41,643 nt of DNA, taken from Candidatus Cryptobacteroides excrementipullorum. Lineage in GTDB: Bacteria; Bacteroidota; Bacteroidia; Bacteroidales; UBA932. Shown here piece after piece: positions 8,495 to 15,659 of this stretch. The position numbers and the translations under genes are program-made. The stretch's first letter is position 1. Every line of letters begins with the position of its first letter. The notes under the pieces are model-generated. The model was not told the DNA's origin. It did not search any database and worked only from the letters and a program-made list of their open reading frames with translations. The stretch covers positions 1 to 41,643 of the forward strand of contig JADILZ010000067.1 of assembly GCA_017695065.1 (NCBI GenBank), given 5' to 3'.

Positions 8495-9165
8495 CGCGTG
8501 GAATGTTTTCCGGACAGCATTCCTGAAAGCCTGGACAGGCTGGTCTTCGTGAAATCATCTATGACAATGTCAGAGAGAGGGGCTATCGCATCCCTGCTGT
8601 TGGTCGTAGCGAGCCCGACGACAAAGCCGCCCGAATCCCTCGCCGCCTTCAGCCCAGAGAACGAATCCTCGAATATCAGCGTGGACTCCGGTCCTGCGCC
8701 GAAAGTATCCATGCCCAGAAGGTAGCAGTCCGGGGCAGGCTTGGACCTGGAGAAATCCTCTCCGGTGAAAATAATGTCGAACATATCCCTGAACTCCGGA
8801 TGGCGCACATATACATTCGCCATCTTCTTCCTGTTGGAACTTGTCACTACGGCCCTCGGGACACCTGCCTTCTTCAGCTCCGCTATGAAATCCACCACAC
8901 CGGGGACATACTCATAAGGCATGTCCCGCTCCAGCACGTCGAGGTCCGCCACAATGGCTTCCTGCAGATCCGTCCTGCAGCTGAAATATGTGGAAAATAT
9001 GTTCTCGAGCGTCTGGCCCTTTATCGAGCTGCCGAAGTCCGTATAGCCGAACTGTTCCTTGCCTATCCTGTCCCAGAAGCGGGAATAGAACCCTTCCGTA
9101 TCCACTATGACCCCGTCCAGGTCGAAAAGGGCGGCGGCCACTGTTCCATTTGATGAATCTGCCAT
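8491..9165 (-). CDS. HAD-superfamily hydrolase (beta-phosphoglucomutase-like)
   Basis: Cytosolic phosphatase or phosphomutase of 224 residues. HAD motifs are complete: FDLDGVIVDTEG (motif I, nucleophile Asp), VVTSSN (II), SKPAPD (III, Lys) and IFEDSFSG (IV, acidic pair). The insert between motif I and II is a helical cap, as in the beta-PGM/phosphoglycolate phosphatase subgroup. The start is placed at 9165 (MADSSNG) rather than 9231 because the longer version reads through the predicted promoter. It is followed with 4-bp overlap by the secreted EEP gene. Confidence 0.9.
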   Translation of the reverse strand: MADSSNGTVAAALFDLDGVIVDTEGFYSRFWDRIGKEQFGYTDFGSSIKGQTLENIFSTYFSCRTDLQEAIVADLDVLERDMPYEYVPGVVDFIAELKKAGVPRAVVTSSNRKKMANVYVRHPEFRDMFDIIFTGEDFSRSKPAPDCYLLGMDTFGAGPESTLIFEDSFSGLKAARDSGGFVVGLATTNSRDAIAPLSDIVIDDFTKTSLSRLSGMLSGKHSTR

Positions 9166-9196
9166 TTTCTTTCCGGTACTGTTAAAATCCAGCCGA

Positions 9197-9227
9197 CAAA
9201 GGTAACTCTTCCGGGACAAAAAACAAG
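9197..9227 (-). promoter_or_regulatory. Promoter of the HAD/EEP operon
   Basis: Minus-strand CTTG (9224-9227), 19-bp spacer, TACCTTTG (9197-9204). The -7 box matches TAnnTTTG exactly and the -33 box has one mismatch. It sits 31 bp before the ATG at 9165. Confidence 0.6.
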
Positions 9228-9296
9228 GCACATTCCACAGGAAATTACCCCGGGATACCCCCGGATGGGCGGTGCGCCTGCCGGAAAGCCCGGTTG

Positions 9297-9626
9297 TCAG
9301 CGGGACGAGACCATCTTGAGCCCTACCACAGAAATGATGAGAGTGGAAATGAAGAATATGCGCCAGAATGTCACAGGCTCACGGAAAAATATGATACCAA
9401 GGAGCACGGTACCTACCGCGCCTATGCCCGTCCAAATCGGGTATGCCGTACCTATAGGTATGGTCTGCACAGCTTTGGCAAGCAATATCATGCTCGCGGT
9501 CAGGCAGAGCAGGAAGCCCGCCCCCCAGAGATAGTATCCGGTGCCGCTGACTTCCTTCATCTTCCCGAGACAGAAAGCGAAGCCGGACTCGAAAAATCCT
9601 GCAATGAATAGAATTATCCAGTTCAT
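9297..9626 (-). CDS. Small multidrug resistance (SMR) transporter, Gdx/SugE-like
   Basis: Inner-membrane protein of 109 residues with four predicted helices, the usual SMR length; acts as a dual-topology dimer that exchanges cations for protons. Glu13 in the first helix (AGFFESGFAF) is the conserved substrate/proton site. The segment PIGTAYPIWTGIGAVG resembles the guanidinium-exporter (Gdx/SugE) subtype more than EmrE. Guanidinium export is therefore plausible but inferred. I see no recognisable guanidine riboswitch upstream. It is transcribed alone from the promoter at 9652-9683. Confidence 0.88.
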   Translation of the reverse strand: MNWIILFIAGFFESGFAFCLGKMKEVSGTGYYLWGAGFLLCLTASMILLAKAVQTIPIGTAYPIWTGIGAVGTVLLGIIFFREPVTFWRIFFISTLIISVVGLKMVSSR

Positions 9627-9651
9627 GTCGTCCTTTTTTTAAAAAGCGGTG

Positions 9652-9683
9652 CAAATATACGCGGAAGCCGAGAGCAGAACAAA
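9652..9683 (-). promoter_or_regulatory. Promoter of the SMR gene
   Basis: Minus-strand TTTG (9680-9683), 20-bp spacer, TATATTTG (9652-9659). Both boxes match the Bacteroidota consensus, 25 bp before the start codon. Confidence 0.65.
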
Positions 9684-9845
9684 TTTTATTTGTTATGCCG
9701 AGGCGCAACAGTATATGTGGACACGAAGTGGTCAAATATATGCAGATATGACGGACTTGCGGTTTGCAAATGACAAAAACCGACCGTCAGTGAGAAGGAA
9801 CTGAAAAAACGCCTTTTGCAGAGGTGGTATTTCGGGAGAAAAAGC

Positions 9846-9853
9846 TAAATTTG
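9846..9853 (+). promoter_or_regulatory. -7 promoter element of the cupin gene
   Basis: TAAATTTG, an exact TAnnTTTG match. The expected TTTG is missing at 19-20 bp (nearest 27 bp upstream). It implies a leader of about 65 nt before the ATG at 9924. Confidence 0.45.
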
Positions 9854-9917
9854 CACGCCGTCATCTGGCTGGTGGCGTGATGGCGGATCCAAATACATTT
9901 AATTCGTCGGAGCGACG
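9854..9917 (+). other. Leader with two small hairpins before the cupin start
   Basis: CACGCC (9854-9859) pairs with GGCGTG (9874-9879). Just before the start codon, CGTCG-GAG-CGACG (9905-9917) forms a second perfect 5-bp hairpin that would cover the initiation region. It could modulate translation; no known riboswitch class is recognised. Confidence 0.3.
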
Positions 9918-9923
9918 TTGGCC

Positions 9924-10253
9924 ATGAACATAGATTTCGGAAAAACAGCCCTTTCGGTGATACCGAATTTCAAGGGAGGAGAAAAAGAGATGTCCTCACG
10001 GATGTACTCGGACGGGATGAACAAGATAATGAAGAACACCCTTGCCCCTGGAGCATCAATCGGGATGCACACCCACGAGGACAGCAGCGAGATAATCTTC
10101 ATCACATCAGGCAGAGGGTCTGTTATCTGCGACGGTGTGAAGGAGCCGGTATATGCCGGGCTCTGCCACTATTGCCCCAAAGGGCATACACACAGCCTGA
10201 TAAATGACTCGGACGAGGACCTGGAGTTCCTTGCGGTAGTCCCGGTCCAGTGA
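9924..10253 (+). CDS. Small cupin-domain protein
   Basis: Single-domain cupin of 109 residues. Cupin motif 1 is visible as GMHTHEDSSEIIFITSGRG (two His and a Glu as metal ligands) and motif 2 as CHYCPKGHTHSLIND (the third His). A metal-binding beta-barrel is therefore expected; whether it is an enzyme or a sensor is unknown. The ATG at 9924 is preferred over an in-frame TTG at 9918, which lies against a hairpin. The truncated Crp/Fnr-type gene follows 43 bp later on the same strand, possibly as one transcript. Confidence 0.88.
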   Translation: MNIDFGKTALSVIPNFKGGEKEMSSRMYSDGMNKIMKNTLAPGASIGMHTHEDSSEIIFITSGRGSVICDGVKEPVYAGLCHYCPKGHTHSLINDSDEDLEFLAVVPVQ

Positions 10254-10296
10254 CCAGGACCGGAAACGTGGACCGAACAGCCGGACAGTGCACACC

Positions 10297-10743
10297 ATGA
10301 AGCTTAATGAAATCATAGACAGGATATGCGTGATGTCCGGAAGGTCGTCAGACAGGCTTGCCTCCTGCATGGAAGAAGTACGCTCCGGCAAGGGCGTCCG
10401 GCTGTTCGAGGCCGGAAAGACTGAATCTTCCGTGTACTTCATAAGCAAAGGAATAGCAAGGGCCTATATCCCTGGCCCTGACGGGCGCGAGGTCACATTC
10501 TGGATAGGGAAAGAGGGTGACGCGCTCTTTTCGCTGAAAAGCTACGTGTATGGCATCCCGGGGTATGAGAGCATCCAGCTTATGGAGGATTCCATCCTGT
10601 TCAAAGTAGAAAAGGACTCGCTGGAAAGGCTTTTCAAGGAAGACATTGAAATAGCCAACTGGGGCAGGAAGCTTGCCGAAAAGGAGTTTGTCAATACACC
10701 TGCAAGCCTCAGCCGCATCAGGGCCAACATACGCAGATGCTGA
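10297..10743 (+). pseudogene. Crp/Fnr-family regulator with internal deletion in the DNA-binding domain
   Basis: The N-terminal part (about residues 20-115 of 148) is a clear cyclic-nucleotide-binding-type beta-roll: LFEAGKTESSVYFISKGIARAYI then FWIGKEGDALFSLKSYVYG. Relatives continue through a dimer helix into a winged helix-turn-helix and are about 190 residues long. Here KLAEKEFV jumps directly to NTPASLSRIRANI, which looks like the very end of the recognition helix (usually VTPxTLSRIR). About 40-50 residues in between are missing, yet the frame is kept. Most likely a non-DNA-binding remnant; a functional cNMP-sensor fragment is the alternative. The ATG at 10297 is used, not the upstream GTG. 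Confidence 0.75.
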
Positions 10744-10761
10744 AGGCAATGATTTTTTTTA

Positions 10762-10769
10762 TAATTTTG
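10762..10769 (+). promoter_or_regulatory. -7 promoter element of the MATE gene
   Basis: TAATTTTG, an exact TAnnTTTG match, 31 bp before the ATG at 10801. No clear -33 box; it begins 18 bp after the stop of the truncated regulator. Confidence 0.5.
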
Positions 10770-10800
10770 CACCCCTGCAACCAGAAAAGCACACAGACGA

Positions 10801-12219
10801 ATGCACCGGAACAACGGAAGAAGCGACCTGCTCGCCCTCATAAGGAACGGGAAGCCCATGACTTTGGGCCAGCAGCTGAACCTCACGGTCCAGCTGAGTA
10901 TCCCGTCCATAATGGCGCAGCTTTCCTCTATCCTTATGCAGTTCATCGATGCATCCATGGTGGGAAGCCTCGGGGCCGAGGCGTCTGCATCCATCGGTCT
11001 GGTGTCCACCACCACGTGGCTGTTCATGGGACTGTGCTCGGCAGCCGCCACTGGATTCTCGGTACAGGTGGCACACCTCCTGGGGGCCAAGGACAGAGAG
11101 TCTGCAAGGTCCGTTCTCAGACAGGCATTATCTACAGTGCTGGTATTAAGCCTTATACTCACATCAATAGGCAGTGCCATAAGCGGTCCGCTTCCTGAAT
11201 GGCTCGGCGGAGGGGAACAGATACGGGGGGATGCCAGCGGATATTTCCTCATTTTCATCCTCTCGCTCCCGGCCATGCAGCTTAACGTCCTCGCAAGCGG
11301 GATGCTGCGCAGCAGCGGGAACATGAAAATCCCGAGTATACTGAACATCATGATGTGCTTCCTGGATGTCATATTCAATTTCTTCCTCATATTCCCGACA
11401 CGCGACATCAACGTGCTCGGGATGTCCGTGCGTGCCCCGGGAGCAGGAATGGGTGTGGAAGGGGCAGCCCTCGGGACGGCACTTGCCATGGCTGTCACGG
11501 CGGCCATGATGCTGTACTACCTGTGTTTCAGGTCCTCCGACCTGGACATAGCACACTCCAAAGGCAGCTTCAGGCTCACTTCCAGATGCCTGAAGAATGC
11601 AGTGGGCATAGGAGTGCCGATGGGGCTTGAGAGAGTGATAATGTGCGGGGCGCAGATCATGTCCACAGTTATTGTGGCGCCTCTCGGTACCGTCGCGATA
11701 GCAGCCAACTCGTTTGCCATCACGGCTGAGAGCCTTTGCTACATGCCCGGATACGGTATTGCCGATGCAGCCACCACCCTTGTAGGACAGAGCCTGGGAG
11801 CCAGAAGAAAAGACCTGACATGGAGATTCGCCAGGATAACAGTGTCCATGGGAATGGCTGTCATGGCAATCATGGGAATAGTGATGTATATCGCAGCCCC
11901 GGCCATCATAGGGATAATGACCCCGGACCCTCAGGTGACCGGACTCGGGGCCTCGGTCCTGAGGATCGAAGCCTTCGCGGAGCCTATGTACGCAGCTGCG
12001 ATTGTTTCGTACGGCATCTTTGTCGGGGCCGGTTCCACCCTGGTGCCGTGCATCATGAACCTCGGAAGTATCTGGGCCGTGCGTCTGAGCATAGCGGCCA
12101 TCCTCGCCCCGTCACTCGGACTGAAAGGCGTCTGGATAGCCATGTGTATCGAGCTGTGCTTCCGGGGTACCATCTTCCTCATCCGCCTGTTCAGAAAAAA
12201 ATGGCTGGAATCCGTATAG
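10801..12219 (+). CDS. MATE-family efflux transporter
   Basis: Integral inner-membrane protein of 472 residues with about 12 helices in two homologous halves, the normal MATE length. The first half begins LNLTVQLSIPSIMAQLSSILMQFIDASMVGSLG and the second IGVPMGLERVIMCGAQIMSTVIVAPLG, both typical MATE openings. Members export cationic or organic compounds using Na+ or H+ gradients; the substrate is unknown. It is expressed from its own promoter and converges tail to tail with gdhA (7-bp gap). It belongs to a different MATE subgroup from the decayed fragment at 34861-35124. Confidence 0.95.
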   Translation: MHRNNGRSDLLALIRNGKPMTLGQQLNLTVQLSIPSIMAQLSSILMQFIDASMVGSLGAEASASIGLVSTTTWLFMGLCSAAATGFSVQVAHLLGAKDRESARSVLRQALSTVLVLSLILTSIGSAISGPLPEWLGGGEQIRGDASGYFLIFILSLPAMQLNVLASGMLRSSGNMKIPSILNIMMCFLDVIFNFFLIFPTRDINVLGMSVRAPGAGMGVEGAALGTALAMAVTAAMMLYYLCFRSSDLDIAHSKGSFRLTSRCLKNAVGIGVPMGLERVIMCGAQIMSTVIVAPLGTVAIAANSFAITAESLCYMPGYGIADAATTLVGQSLGARRKDLTWRFARITVSMGMAVMAIMGIVMYIAAPAIIGIMTPDPQVTGLGASVLRIEAFAEPMYAAAIVSYGIFVGAGSTLVPCIMNLGSIWAVRLSIAAILAPSLGLKGVWIAMCIELCFRGTIFLIRLFRKKWLESV

Positions 12220-12226
12220 GGCTGCA

Positions 12227-13582
12227 CTATACCAGCCCCTGTGCCATCATGGCATCAGCTATCTTTATGAATGAAGCGATGTTGGCACCTTTTACGTAAT
12301 TCACATAGCCATCAGGCCCGGTACCGTACCTCACACATGCCTCATGGATGTCCGTCATTATCCTGTGCAGCTGTGCATCCACTTCTGCCTCAGTCCACTT
12401 CAGCCTTATGGAATTCTGTGTCATCTCCAGTCCGGAAGTGGCCACTCCTCCTGCATTGGAAGCTTTTCCAGGTGAATACAGTATCCTTGCATCCTGGAAA
12501 ACGGCAATTGCCTCCGGCTCGGTCGGCATGTTGGCACCTTCAGCCACGCAGATGCAGCCGTTGTCCACCAGCTGGCGTGCCTCGGACGCATTGATCTCGT
12601 TCTGTGTAGCGCAAGGCATGGCAATATCGCACTTTATACCCCACGGGCGCTGGTTCTCGAAGTACCTGGCACCTGGATACTTTTCAGCATATTCCCTGAT
12701 CCGGCCCCTGTATATGTTCTTCAATTCGAAGACGTATGCAAGTTTCTCCTCGTCTATCCCGTCAGGGTCATACACGAAACCGTTCGAGTCAGACAAAGTC
12801 ACGACCTTGGCCCCGAGCTGCAGGCACTTCTGCGCGGCGTACTGAGCCACATTGCCCGCACCTGAAATCACCACGGTCTTCCCTTCGAAGCTGTCTCCGC
12901 GAGTGGCGAGCATAGCCGACGCAAAATAGCATGTCCCGTACCCGGTAGCCTCAGGACGGAGAGGGCTTCCTCCCCAGTTGAGCCCCTTGCCGGTAAGGAC
13001 ACCTGTAAACTCGTTGCGCAGGCGCTTGTATTGTCCGAAAAGAAAACCTATCTCACGGCTCCCCACACCTATATCCCCTGCCGGGATGTCCGTATCCTGA
13101 CCGACATGGCGCTGGAGCTCTGTCATGAAACTCTGGCAGAAACGCATCACCTCATTGTCCGACTTTCCTTTGGGGTTGAAGTCGGAGCCGCCCTTGGCAG
13201 CTCCCATAGGGAGGGTCGTGAGGCTGTTCTTGAAAGTCTGCTCGAATGCGAGGAACTTCATGATACTCAGGTTCACGCTCGGATGGAAACGGAGTCCGCC
13301 CTTATACGGGCCGATGGCGCTGTTCATCTGCACGCGGTAGCCGCGGTTAATCCGGATTTCTCCTTCGTCATCCAGCCACGGGACGCGGAACATTATGACC
13401 CTCTCCGGCTCCACGATCCTCTCAAGGATCTTCTGGTCCATCAGGTATGGATGCCCGACAATATATGGAGCAACGCTCTCGAGCACTTCCTTCACTGCCT
13501 GGTGAAACTCCTTTTCACCAGGATTCTTCGCGACGAGGTCCGCCATGAACCCGTCGATGTAGTTCTGTACAAACTGGTCCAT
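12227..13582 (-). CDS. gdhA: NADP-specific glutamate dehydrogenase
   Basis: Hexameric-type glutamate dehydrogenase of 451 residues, which aminates 2-oxoglutarate with ammonium and NADPH to assimilate nitrogen. The glutamate site is visible in PYKGGLRFHPSVN and in the catalytic lysine segment PMGAAKGGSDFNPKG. The Rossmann dinucleotide loop appears as VVISGAGNVAQYAAQKC, with the later VAEGANMPTEPEA. The length matches the E. coli GdhA class. It lies 65 bp downstream of the epimerase gene on the same strand. I saw no separate promoter, so co-transcription is possible although the functions differ. Confidence 0.97.
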   Translation of the reverse strand: MDQFVQNYIDGFMADLVAKNPGEKEFHQAVKEVLESVAPYIVGHPYLMDQKILERIVEPERVIMFRVPWLDDEGEIRINRGYRVQMNSAIGPYKGGLRFHPSVNLSIMKFLAFEQTFKNSLTTLPMGAAKGGSDFNPKGKSDNEVMRFCQSFMTELQRHVGQDTDIPAGDIGVGSREIGFLFGQYKRLRNEFTGVLTGKGLNWGGSPLRPEATGYGTCYFASAMLATRGDSFEGKTVVISGAGNVAQYAAQKCLQLGAKVVTLSDSNGFVYDPDGIDEEKLAYVFELKNIYRGRIREYAEKYPGARYFENQRPWGIKCDIAMPCATQNEINASEARQLVDNGCICVAEGANMPTEPEAIAVFQDARILYSPGKASNAGGVATSGLEMTQNSIRLKWTEAEVDAQLHRIMTDIHEACVRYGTGPDGYVNYVKGANIASFIKIADAMMAQGLV

Positions 13583-13647
13583 CGTGTCTTTTGTTTTGTA
13601 AGTTATCGTTTATAATATGTTCAGTTCCGTGCCTGCAGGGGCAGAGG

Positions 13648-14544
13648 TCACAATATCCCTATCGTGTATGACATCTCCTCCACACATCCCGGAGCGAGGC
13701 TGCGTATCCTGTCCCTGCGGCTGATATCCCCGCTGAAGCCTGCCCTGTCGCATCTCCCGTACCACGGCTCGATGCAGACGAAAGGCGCATCCTTGAAAGG
13801 AGGGGACCAAAGGCCGAGTTCCGGTGCATCGAATGTAAGGCTGAGCCACGGCCGGCCTGACGGGGTGTGGAGAGTCACCTTCCCGACCTGCCCGTCCTCT
13901 ATGATGAACGCATCGGAGTCGAACGTATGGACATCTATCGGCATCATGCCATCCTGAAGACAGAAGCGGTGCAGCGTCTCCGTATCAGCACAGCTCTTCT
14001 CCTTTATAAGAATATAGGTGAATTCCTCCAGGCTCTTTCTCTCCCCCGCCCCTGCCGGTCCTTCAAACGAGAAGAAGCCGCGTACCGGCGATGCCGTGTC
14101 AAAACCGGGATAGAAGAACGCCGGATGCGCACCTATCTGGTAGAACATCGTCCTGCCGCCAGGGTTATGGACACGCCACATGACATGTATCCTGCCCGAC
14201 TCCAGACGGTAGCCTATGTCAAGGACAAACTCGAACGGATATTTTTCAAGAGTGCCCTCATCCGACACGAGCCTGTACCATACCTCGTCACCGCTCTTGC
14301 GCAACAGGCTGAAATCCATGTCTCTTGCAAAACCGTGCTGGCCCATCCGATATTCCTTTCCCTCATATCTGTACACCCCTTCCCACAGGCTTCCGACTAT
14401 AGGGAACAATACCGGAGAATGCCTTTTCCAGTACTTCGGGTCAGCCTGCCAAAGATACTCTACCCCGTTCCTGATGATGCTGCACAGCTCCGCCCCATGG
14501 GCCGAAACCGTGACTGACAATGTGCCGTCAGACAATTTTTCCAT
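13648..14544 (-). CDS. Aldose 1-epimerase family protein (LacX-like)
   Basis: Galactose-mutarotase superfamily protein of 298 residues, expected to be a cytosolic beta-sandwich. The N-terminal GAELCSIIRNGVEYLWQADPKYWKRHSPVLFPIVG is the hallmark of the LacX/YphB subgroup. GAHPAFFYPG carries the conserved His, and SLTFDAPELGLWSP the C-terminal strand pattern. It may interconvert anomers of free or phosphorylated sugars; the specific sugar is not predictable. The divergent gene at 14775 shares the intergenic region. Confidence 0.88.
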   Translation of the reverse strand: MEKLSDGTLSVTVSAHGAELCSIIRNGVEYLWQADPKYWKRHSPVLFPIVGSLWEGVYRYEGKEYRMGQHGFARDMDFSLLRKSGDEVWYRLVSDEGTLEKYPFEFVLDIGYRLESGRIHVMWRVHNPGGRTMFYQIGAHPAFFYPGFDTASPVRGFFSFEGPAGAGERKSLEEFTYILIKEKSCADTETLHRFCLQDGMMPIDVHTFDSDAFIIEDGQVGKVTLHTPSGRPWLSLTFDAPELGLWSPPFKDAPFVCIEPWYGRCDRAGFSGDISRRDRIRSLAPGCVEEMSYTIGIL

Positions 14545-14669
14545 AATGAAGATGACTTTTCAAGATACCGTTTCCCGGTGCCCTCAGGCCACACTGTCCA
14601 GAAAGGCCGGACCTGCCAGGCCGAAAAACTTTTAAAGTTAATACAATAATCCCGGATAGCGAAATGAAA

Positions 14670-14700
14670 TTTCAAAAAAAAATCGGGAAAATCATATTTG
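14670..14700 (+). promoter_or_regulatory. Promoter of the secreted unknown protein gene
   Basis: TTTC (14670-14673), 19-bp spacer, CATATTTG (14693-14700): one mismatch in each box against TTTG / TAnnTTTG. The -7 box runs into GCACA-CT-TGTGC (14700-14711), a short palindrome at the expected transcript start that could bind a regulator. Confidence 0.5.
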
Positions 14701-14774
14701 CACACTTGTGCGGATTTCCTCAAGACCGGTGCATTTTTTGAATATCTTCTGTTTACCCATTCAGACGGACGTAC

Positions 14775-15503
14775 ATGGAGACAGGACATATTACAGCGCA
14801 CTTGAGGACGATGGCTGCGATATTGGTAGCGGCGGCCATTGCAGGGAACTGCCGTCTCAATGCACAAGACTATGATTTTGCCAAGACTCTCGAGAAGGAA
14901 ATCGGCATTCTGACGGACAAGGCCGTAAAGGACAATGTTTTCGACAGCTCGAGACGTGACTCGGTCATGTTGTTCGTCCGTGACTCCATACCGAAGGATT
15001 CCCCACAGCTTAGAATAGACGCACTCAAACGCATCCTCTCGGAAATAGACGCCGAGTACGAAAGGGCGATGATGGATACGGATGTATATGACATAATCCC
15101 TAAAGAACTGGCTACAAGCATGCTGCCGAGCACTCTGCCGATACCTGACACCTTCGTGGACAGGAAAAGGGAGAAATTCCTCGCGCAGCAGAGGGCTGTC
15201 GAGGATGTCAAGGCGAGCATCGCAAGGTCGCTCGCCGGAGCGAAGCAGCCGAACCTGCCTCCTGTCCTGGCGTACATAGGCAGGCTGCTGTTCGGGCTTG
15301 GGATGTCCCCGAATCCGGGCGCAAGGCCGGTCATGAACGGGCTGTATTACCAATATATGCCTGGAGGGCAGCCGCTTGAATTTGACGAATCAGTGTATAA
15401 GGACAGAGAACATTTCGACCCGAATGTCTATAAGTTCTCCAAGCCGCAGATGCAGTACGACCCGTATGAAGGAAGGCATTTCAAGGAAGGCTATACTCCT
15501 TGA
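14775..15503 (+). CDS. Exported protein of unknown function
   Basis: Protein of 242 residues with a signal peptide ending near LNAQ-D (about residues 13-31 hydrophobic), so periplasmic or surface-located. An alternative start is the ATG at 14811 (MAAILVAAAIAG). The body is charged and largely helical at first (KTLEKEIGILTDKAVKDNVFDSSRRD). It ends in an aromatic, low-complexity tail rich in Tyr, Phe, Pro and Asp (QMQYDPYEGRHFKEGYTP). I do not recognise the family. It is directly upstream of the palindrome pair and tolC on the same strand, which makes a link to the export locus possible but unproven. Confidence 0.75.
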   Translation: METGHITAHLRTMAAILVAAAIAGNCRLNAQDYDFAKTLEKEIGILTDKAVKDNVFDSSRRDSVMLFVRDSIPKDSPQLRIDALKRILSEIDAEYERAMMDTDVYDIIPKELATSMLPSTLPIPDTFVDRKREKFLAQQRAVEDVKASIARSLAGAKQPNLPPVLAYIGRLLFGLGMSPNPGARPVMNGLYYQYMPGGQPLEFDESVYKDREHFDPNVYKFSKPQMQYDPYEGRHFKEGYTP

Positions 15504-15505
15504 GT

Positions 15506-15555
15506 TGTAAAGTTTTTTTACAGGCTTTACAACGGAAGTGTAAAGTTTTTTTACA
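15506..15555. promoter_or_regulatory. Two identical 17-bp palindromes upstream of tolC (putative operator)
   Basis: TGTAAAGTTTTTTTACA occurs at 15506-15522 and again at 15539-15555, 33 bp apart (about three helical turns). The dyad is TGTAAA-N5-TTTACA. An extra CTTTACAA at 15525-15532 pairs with TTGTAAAG at 15505-15512, giving an overlapping longer dyad. The same 17-mer occurs before the ATPase gene at 31343-31359. An operator or activator site is favoured over a terminator because the stems contain no GC-rich core. The regulator is not encoded in the window. Confidence 0.6.
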
Positions 15556-15659
15556 GTTCCCTCTTCGGCATAAAATCATAATTCAATAAAAACCAAACAC
15601 TTAAAACAAAAGGTACGGATAATGTAATATTCTGGCACGGAACATTGAAACACCTGACA

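Noticed and set aside
9627..9800. Guanidine riboswitch upstream of the Gdx-like SMR gene
   Set aside because: I found no paired ACGR-loop hairpins or guanidine-I-like layout; the predicted promoter leaves only a leader of about 20 nt.
10542..11507. Long antisense open frame of 321 codons
   Set aside because: It lies opposite the truncated Crp/Fnr and MATE genes, whose own frames show clear families. Its translation has no recognisable motif, as with the other long antisense frames at 14460-15353, 30276-31181 and 38238-39218.
15506..15555. The TGTAAA...TTTACA dyads as an intrinsic terminator of the upstream gene
   Set aside because: The stems are 6 bp, AT-only apart from one pair, and the T-run is inside the dyad instead of after it. 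The same sequence also occurs before the ATPase gene in a non-terminating context.
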